Below are positions 23,951-28,514 of a DNA stretch of 28,514 bases, in pieces. The position numbers and the translations under genes were made by a program. The DNA is taken from the NCBI GenBank assembly GCA_041590075.1, contig JBFHUL010000039.1, positions 1-28,514 of the forward strand. The letters run 5' to 3'. This stretch comes from PZPK01 sp041590075 (GTDB lineage: Bacteria > Pseudomonadota > Gammaproteobacteria > Pseudomonadales > Oleiphilaceae). Positions within the stretch are counted from its first letter, which is position 1; each line of letters begins with the position of its first letter. The notes below the pieces were generated by a model that had not been told where the DNA came from, searched no databases, and was given only the letters and a program-made list of their open reading frames with translations.

Positions 23951-25288
23951 GTGATCAAATCCGACCTCACACAAGGCGATGTGGGCACCCACCTCTACCG
24001 TATGTCTGTGCCCATGATCTGGGGCATTCTCGCTATTATGTCGATGAATATCGTCGACACCTTCTATGTTGGGCAGCTCGGCACCGATCCATTGGCGGCG
24101 ATGGGCTTTACCATTCCCATCACGTCAACGCTGCTTAGTCTGGCCTTCGGCATCGGCATTGGTACCTCTTCGGTTATCGCCCGCGCTATCGGTGCGCAAG
24201 CGCAACAGCGCGTGAAAAGCTATGCCACGCAGGCGCTGTTCATCGCGCTTTCGGTAGCCGGCAGCTTCGCCCTGCTGGGCTTTCACTATATGGATGAGAT
24301 ATTCACCTGGCTGGGCGCGCCTGCACGCCTGATGCCGCTGATTCATGAATTCATGGATATCTGGTTCATGGGAAGTTTTGTGGTGGTCATTCCAATGGTC
24401 GGCAACTCCGCCATTCGCGCGGCCGGCAACACCCGCATTCCCAGCCTGATCATGATTAGCGTGGCCCTGATCAATATTGTGCTGGACCCCTTACTCATTT
24501 TTGGTCTGGCTGGATTTCCGGAGCTTGGCTTAGCCGGGGCCGCCCTTGCCACGGTCATCTCCTATTCGGTGGCTCTGGTAATGGGCATCTACTACTTGGT
24601 TCGCCGTTTCGACTTTCTCAGCTGGCGCGCGTGTTACCGCGACGTGGTGGCCGCCTGGCGCGCCATACTGCACATCGCCATTCCTGCCACGGGTACCAAC
24701 CTGATCGCGCCGCTTTCGGTCGCCTTAACTACCTGGATGGTCGCGCGCTTCGGGCCCGAAGCGGTCGCAGGATTCAGTGTCGCCGCTCGCATTGAATCCC
24801 TGTGCATCGTCGTCATTATGGGCGTCTCGTCCATCATGGGTCCGTTTGTCGGCCAGAACTGGGGCGCAGACGCCAAGCAGCGTGTTGCACAGGCCCTCTC
24901 GATTACCTTCCGATTTGTCACACTCTGGGGACTGGGTATCAGCCTCATATTGTGGTTGCTGGCACCCACGGTGGGAGGCTGGTTTTCGGATGACCCCAAA
25001 GTCATTCAATCCGCCTCGAGTTACCTGTTTCTGGTACCGGTGTCCTACCTGTTTCTGGGCATCATCATGCTGTCGTCCTCCGCCGCCAACGGCATGGGTA
25101 ATCCCACCCCTTCCATGGTGATGAGTTTCATGCGCTTACTCGGACTGTACATGCCACTCGCCTTTGGACTATCGTACTATTTCGGCTTGGCGGGCATTTA
25201 TCTGGCCGCATCACTTGCCAATATACTGGTGGGTCTTGGCGCAGTCCTCTGGTCGCGCCCGTTTCGCCAGCTCCAGCCCTCTCACTAA
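23951..25288 (+). CDS. MATE family efflux transporter
   Basis: A 445-residue integral membrane protein with about 12 hydrophobic segments. It opens DLTQGDVGTHLYRMSVPMIW, the usual MATE start, then NIVDTFYVGQLGTDPLAAMGF and a second-half repeat with GFSVAARIESL and MGPFVGQNWGA, as in NorM/DinF-type pumps. It would export organic cations or drugs in exchange for Na+ or H+; substrate unknown. The start is a GTG at 23951 needed to include the conserved N terminus; no ribosome binding site is evident. A 10-base palindrome TAAACGTTTA lies at 23901-23910 in the upstream gap. Sui1 follows after 23 bases. Confidence 0.95.
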   Translation: MIKSDLTQGDVGTHLYRMSVPMIWGILAIMSMNIVDTFYVGQLGTDPLAAMGFTIPITSTLLSLAFGIGIGTSSVIARAIGAQAQQRVKSYATQALFIALSVAGSFALLGFHYMDEIFTWLGAPARLMPLIHEFMDIWFMGSFVVVIPMVGNSAIRAAGNTRIPSLIMISVALINIVLDPLLIFGLAGFPELGLAGAALATVISYSVALVMGIYYLVRRFDFLSWRACYRDVVAAWRAILHIAIPATGTNLIAPLSVALTTWMVARFGPEAVAGFSVAARIESLCIVVIMGVSSIMGPFVGQNWGADAKQRVAQALSITFRFVTLWGLGISLILWLLAPTVGGWFSDDPKVIQSASSYLFLVPVSYLFLGIIMLSSSAANGMGNPTPSMVMSFMRLLGLYMPLAFGLSYYFGLAGIYLAASLANILVGLGAVLWSRPFRQLQPSH

Positions 25289-25311
25289 CCTAACTTAATA
25301 AGTGCAAGAGT

Positions 25312-25668
25312 ATGACCAAACAACGCAACAGTGGAGTGGTGTATTCCACTGATCAGGGGCGCATGTGCCCAACCTGCCAGCACCCGGTGCAACAATGTGT
25401 CTGCAATCAGGAGAGCCTTCCGGAAGGCGATGGCATTGTGCGTATTTCTCTCGACCGCAAGGGGCGCAAAGGTAAAGGTGTCACGGAAGTAAAAGGCCTG
25501 TTACTCAATAGCAATGACCTGAAAAAACTGGCTAAAGAATTGAAGCAAAAGTGTGGCGTGGGCGGCGCAGTCAAAGAAGGCGTGATCGAAATTCAGGGCG
25601 ATCAACGCGATCTTCTGCTAAAACTTCTGCAAGACAAGGGCTACACTGTGAAACGCGCCGGCGGCTGA
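25312..25668 (+). CDS. yciH: Translation initiation factor Sui1 (eIF1/YciH family)
   Basis: A 118-residue protein. An N-terminal cysteine-containing stretch (CPTCQHPVQQCVC) precedes the SUI1 domain (about residues 42-115), with DRKGRKGKGVTEVKGL, the rRNA-contacting basic loop, and KCGVGGAVKEGVIEIQGDQR. It resembles E. coli YciH, which has been reported to increase initiation fidelity and act in stress conditions. The CPTC-CVC cysteine pair may bind a metal and is a recurring feature in this family. It lies 23 bases after the MATE gene and 54 bases before the GST gene, all on the plus strand. Confidence 0.95.
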   Translation: MTKQRNSGVVYSTDQGRMCPTCQHPVQQCVCNQESLPEGDGIVRISLDRKGRKGKGVTEVKGLLLNSNDLKKLAKELKQKCGVGGAVKEGVIEIQGDQRDLLLKLLQDKGYTVKRAGG

Positions 25669-25722
25669 TGGCTAGTTGTATCCCCTCTATAAACCCACAA
25701 AAAGCGTAATCGGAGAGTAGGT

Positions 25723-26373
25723 ATGGAATTAGTGATCGGAAATCAGAACTACTCGTCTTGGTCGCTGCGGCCCTGGCTGTTACTGAGCCACTTTGATATT
25801 CCCTTTGAAGAAACAAAAATCATGCTCTACGAAGCCGATTCCCATGAACGGCTCGCGGAGTACTCCCCTACCTTGCAAGTACCCGTGCTCATAGACGAAG
25901 AGCTCACGGTATGGGAATCACTCGCCATTCTGGAATACATCAACGAAAACTACCTCCATGGCAAAGCCCTACCCGACAACAGGAAAGACCGCGCACTTTG
26001 CCGGGCCTACTGCGCCGAGATGCATGCCGGGTTTGCCCACCTGCGTCAGGAACTGCCCATGAACTGCAGAGCAAGCCGAAAAGTGCGCGTAAGTGAAGCC
26101 TGCGAACGCGATATCCACCGCATCGACGGAATCTGGCAGGACGCCCTCAACCGGCATGAGGGCCCCTGGCTCTTCAGCGATTTTACTCTGGCCGATTGCA
26201 TGTTTGCGCCCGTCGCTTCCCGCTTCGCAACCTATGGCATCGAAGTGTCTGACACCAGCCAGACCTACATCGACGAACTGCTTCTGCTGCCCAGCATGCA
26301 ACGCTGGTACGATGCCGCCGCCAAGGAAACGCGCGTGGTCACCCAGTACGAAATTGGCACTCAAATCGAATAA
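25723..26373 (+). CDS. Glutathione S-transferase family protein
   Basis: A 216-residue two-domain protein. The thioredoxin-like N-terminal domain opens NYSSWSLRPWLLL, placing Ser near the active-site position, then PTLQVPVLIDEELTVWESLAI, where VPVL and ES contact glutathione. The C-terminal all-helix domain ends with WLFSDFTLADCMFAPVASRF, including the N-capping box and conserved Asp. It resembles YfcF/GstB-like bacterial enzymes. Substrate unknown. GGAG precedes the ATG by about 8 bases. It ends 178 bases before the signalling operon. Confidence 0.94.
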   Translation: MELVIGNQNYSSWSLRPWLLLSHFDIPFEETKIMLYEADSHERLAEYSPTLQVPVLIDEELTVWESLAILEYINENYLHGKALPDNRKDRALCRAYCAEMHAGFAHLRQELPMNCRASRKVRVSEACERDIHRIDGIWQDALNRHEGPWLFSDFTLADCMFAPVASRFATYGIEVSDTSQTYIDELLLLPSMQRWYDAAAKETRVVTQYEIGTQIE

Positions 26374-26423
26374 TTTCGTGAATCTTCCTCACCTTATCGA
26401 TCACATCAGCGCTTAGTACCTCA

Positions 26424-26463
26424 CAATTCAGAGCAGCGCGGCGCATCGCAGCGCTCTGAATTG
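26424..26463. repeat. Perfect 11-base inverted repeat after the GST gene
   Basis: CAATTCAGAGC (26424-26434) and GCTCTGAATTG (26453-26463) flank an 18-base GC-rich loop. No T-run follows. GCAAG/CTTGC (26463-26480) and TTGCGCAA (26485-26492) come directly after it. The region sits before the response-regulator operon and may combine the end of the GST transcript with a regulatory element. Confidence 0.55.
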
Positions 26464-26551
26464 CAAGGACTTACACTTGCCAACTTGCGCAACCCCCCTT
26501 TGTTGGCTAAGTTCAAAGGTACCTTCCCAAAATTAGTTGTCCTGACCGCTC

Positions 26552-27352
26552 ATGGAGCAAAAAAAACGCTTATTACTCGTCGACGACGAGCAGAACATCA
26601 CGCGATCCATCAAGCGATTGTGTCGCTCACAAGGCTATGAGGTACTTACCGCCAATAGCGCTGCCGAGGGGCTCGAGATACTCGACGAAAAGCAGGTGAG
26701 CATCGTACTGTCCGACCAGCTCATGCCCGGCATGACCGGCGCCGAAATGTTCGAAGTGATTCAACAGAAACATCCCGAGGTGGTGCGCATACTCCTCACC
26801 GGCTATACCGCACTTGAAGGCATTACCAAGGCGGTCAATCAGGGTGCGGTATATAAAGTGCTGTTCAAGCCCTGGGACGACGCACACCTTCTCCACACCA
26901 TCGATGACGCTTTCGAATACTGGGAGGTAAAAGAAAAAAACAAACGCCTGTCGCAAGAATTGCTGACTCTGAACAAAGAACTCGAACAACGTGTAGAGCG
27001 CAAGACCATGGAATTGAGCATGCACGTAAAGCGCCTTCAGGTATCTCAAAAGCTGTTTGAGTTTTTGCCCGATGCGGCGCTGGGCATCAGTGACGACGGG
27101 TTTATTGTTGACGCCAACCAGCAGGCACGTGATCTGCTAGGCAGCGAGGCCCTGGTGGGCATGAAAGCTAATAAGATTCTGCCCGAGGCACTGATGCAAT
27201 TGTGGACTGACTGTACGCAAGCAGAGATCAATACACCGCTACGCGCCACCATCACTCTGCAGAATTCGGCCATCGAATTTCAGTGCATCAAGATCGATTT
27301 AGGTCTCGACAACTATGGTTACCTTGCCTTTGGGAGACACCCGGATGAGTAA
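26552..27352 (+). CDS. Response regulator with receiver, coiled coil and PAS-like domain
   Basis: A 266-residue protein. Residues 5-120 are a receiver: LLLVDDEQ with the acidic pair D11-D12, the phosphoacceptor D55 in SDQLMPGMTG, LLTGYT, and the KPW segment near 109 that is typical of receivers attached to HD-GYP and HDOD proteins. A coiled coil (about 125-165, LSQELLTLNKELEQRVERK) leads to a PAS-like domain (about 170-255, LFEFLPDAALGISDDGFIVDAN, QQARDLLGSEALVGM). There is no DNA-binding, kinase or enzymatic output domain, so the output must be protein-protein contact. The gene heads an operon with a small protein, an HDOD protein and a second receiver. Confidence 0.9.
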   Translation: MEQKKRLLLVDDEQNITRSIKRLCRSQGYEVLTANSAAEGLEILDEKQVSIVLSDQLMPGMTGAEMFEVIQQKHPEVVRILLTGYTALEGITKAVNQGAVYKVLFKPWDDAHLLHTIDDAFEYWEVKEKNKRLSQELLTLNKELEQRVERKTMELSMHVKRLQVSQKLFEFLPDAALGISDDGFIVDANQQARDLLGSEALVGMKANKILPEALMQLWTDCTQAEINTPLRATITLQNSAIEFQCIKIDLGLDNYGYLAFGRHPDE

Positions 27353-27506
27353 AGAAGAAGCTCTCAGTGCCGCCGAACGGCAGCGCCGTCTGGAACATCT
27401 CGACAACTTCCGTGACGCTCTTTCAGACCCCCATGAGCTGGAAAAACTGCGCCACATCCTCGCTCAGTATCTCAATCAAGGCGATCAGGGCGAGGTAGCA
27501 GAATGA
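27345..27506 (+). CDS. 53-residue small protein, translationally coupled in the signalling operon
   Basis: MSKEEALSAAERQRRLEHLD onward, a highly charged and probably all-helical protein with an amphipathic heptad-like stretch. I know no family. The gene is real by context: GGAG lies 8 bases before the ATG at 27345, the ATG overlaps the stop of the response regulator by 8 bases, and its own stop overlaps the HDOD start in an ATGA. It likely binds one of the neighbouring proteins as an adaptor (inference). A longer frame beginning at 27315 is less likely, as it lies inside the previous gene. Confidence 0.75.
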   Translation: MSKEEALSAAERQRRLEHLDNFRDALSDPHELEKLRHILAQYLNQGDQGEVAE

Positions 27507-28336
27507 GTATTGAGGTAGATGAAGTACTCGATAAGTTACCCAGCTTCTCACCGAGCGTAAACAAGCTGCTCGAGGCCCTGAAACAGGACTTTGTAGAACC
27601 CAAGGAACTCGAATCTTTGCTGCTTTCCTGCCCGGTCATCGCCGGCCGGGTACTGCAGATATCCAACTCCTCCTTTTACGGATTCAGCCGGCAGATCGAT
27701 TCGCTGCGCGAAGCATGCGTGATTCTCGGCCAACATACACTGCGCTCATTGATCTACACCCTCGCCGTGCTGGGTGATTACCGCGACGAAGGCGACCGCA
27801 CCAACCAGCTCTCCTATGATGCCGTATGGAAACACTCGCTTTATTCGGCATGCCTGGCCAGAGTCTGCGGCGAAGCCCACGAACGTAACGGAAATAACTT
27901 ATTTACCTCGGCGTTGTTTGAGCATCTGGGGCTGATCGTGCTGGATAACTTTAATCCGGCCTGGCTACCGTCGGCCATTACACTGGCAGCGCAAGGCAAG
28001 CACACCGTTCAGGATGCGGTAAGTGAGGTAACAGGGCTCAACTATCTCGAAGTGTCCTTCAAGGCCCTCGAATACTGGAACTTCCCCAACGAAGTCTGCC
28101 AGACCATTCAATCCGTGTATGACGGCACAGATAGCCCCGACCAGCACATTCTCAATCTCAGTAATGTCGTCGCCGATGGCTTTGCCTATGGGATTTCCAA
28201 CTCCGTATGTACGGTTAGCCTGAAAACCGGCGTGCTGGACGAGGTATTTAACAATGAAGCGCAAGCCCTGGCCTTATTGGGCGCTTGCGATGCCCTATTT
28301 GCTCAACTTGCCAAGGACTTCCTTGGTCAATCCTGA
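27503..28336 (+). CDS. HDOD domain protein
   Basis: A 277-residue protein consisting of one HDOD domain (about residues 8-205). HDOD is related to HD hydrolases but lacks the metal-binding His-Asp pairs, so it is usually non-enzymatic. Conserved segments include LPSFSPSVNKLLEAL, LESLLLSCPVIAGRVLQISNSSFYG, RQIDSLREACVILG, then WKHSLYSACLARVCGEAHER and FTSALFEHLGLIVL. The remaining C-terminal 70 residues are helical. In other bacteria HDOD proteins act as scaffolds in signalling and motility. It overlaps the small upstream gene by an ATGA and lies 15 bases before the next receiver gene. Confidence 0.93.
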   Translation: MSIEVDEVLDKLPSFSPSVNKLLEALKQDFVEPKELESLLLSCPVIAGRVLQISNSSFYGFSRQIDSLREACVILGQHTLRSLIYTLAVLGDYRDEGDRTNQLSYDAVWKHSLYSACLARVCGEAHERNGNNLFTSALFEHLGLIVLDNFNPAWLPSAITLAAQGKHTVQDAVSEVTGLNYLEVSFKALEYWNFPNEVCQTIQSVYDGTDSPDQHILNLSNVVADGFAYGISNSVCTVSLKTGVLDEVFNNEAQALALLGACDALFAQLAKDFLGQS

Positions 28337-28351
28337 GGACAGAAGGTAGTA

Positions 28352-28514
28352 ATGACCACTGAAGACGCCGCCCAGGCCGAGAGTAAGAAAGAATCCGTAC
28401 TGTTCGTAGACGACGAACAGCACATTCTGTCGTCGATTCGCCGACTCATGCGACCACTCAAGCTCAATACCTATTTCGCAAATGGCGGTGCCGAGGGATT
28501 GAAAGTGCTGGAAG
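28352..28514 (+). CDS. Response regulator, N-terminal receiver fragment (cut by window edge)
   Basis: The first 54 residues are present. SVLFVDDEQHILSSIRRLMR starts a receiver closely like that of the 26552 gene (VDDEQxIxxSIxRL in both), then YFANGGAEGLKVLE. The phosphoacceptor lies beyond the edge. AAGG is 7 bases before the ATG. It is 15 bases after the HDOD gene and so is the fourth gene of the operon. Receivers with this N terminus are often joined to an HD-GYP or HDOD domain, but nothing in the window shows what follows. Confidence 0.9.
   Translation, partial: MTTEDAAQAESKKESVLFVDDEQHILSSIRRLMRPLKLNTYFANGGAEGLKVLE

Overview
The window looks like an ordinary chromosomal stretch from a free-living, probably marine gammaproteobacterium. 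The evidence is the gene content and order: purL divergent from mltF (the same neighbourhood as in E. coli), a PurT-type formyltransferase, a CobB-type sirtuin, a Prc/Tsp-type protease, a Sui1/YciH factor, RecX and a long DUF349 protein. The moderate-to-high G+C, flagellin and HDOD/response-regulator genes are compatible with the Cellvibrionales/Alteromonadales/Pseudomonadales area, but that placement is only an impression. No rRNA, tRNA, insertion sequence, prophage or CRISPR array was seen.

Layout. (1) 1-2956, minus strand: a three-gene acyl-CoA operon (acyl-CoA dehydrogenase, APH-fold phosphotransferase, quinone oxidoreductase), divergent from a LysR regulator at 3131-4069. The regulator is overlapped by a DUF2007/zinc-ribbon gene. 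(2) 4370-8332, minus strand: a tightly packed run read as Nudix CoA pyrophosphatase, gamma carbonic anhydrase, DUF1289, purT, hypoxanthine-DNA glycosylase and cobB. (3) 8491-9356: a zinc-ribbon Nudix gene converging on a NIF3/YqfO-like gene, then a 560-base AT-rich gap with an inverted DnaA-box pair and a strong terminator for purL. (4) 9918-16902: purL with a good sigma-70 promoter, divergent mltF, a short flagellin and recX. (5) 17254-22805: a 950-residue coiled-coil DUF349 protein, a ComFB-like protein and the Prc-type protease. (6) 22935-26373: a helix-turn-helix protein with a disordered N terminus, a MATE transporter, Sui1 and a glutathione S-transferase. (7) 26552-28514: a signalling operon of response regulator-PAS, a 53-residue coupled small protein, an HDOD protein and a second response regulator cut by the window edge.

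The genes worth following are at the two ends. The left operon looks like a split version of the mammalian ACAD10/ACAD11 and Pseudomonas LvaA/LvaC chemistry, where an APH-type kinase phosphorylates a hydroxyacyl-CoA before an ACAD-like enzyme acts on it. The right-hand operon is a compact receiver/PAS/HDOD/receiver module held together by overlapping start and stop codons, with a small protein of unknown role in the middle. Most other genes are conserved housekeeping functions. Several starts were moved from the longest open frame to an internal ATG because of a ribosome binding site or family alignment; this is stated for each.
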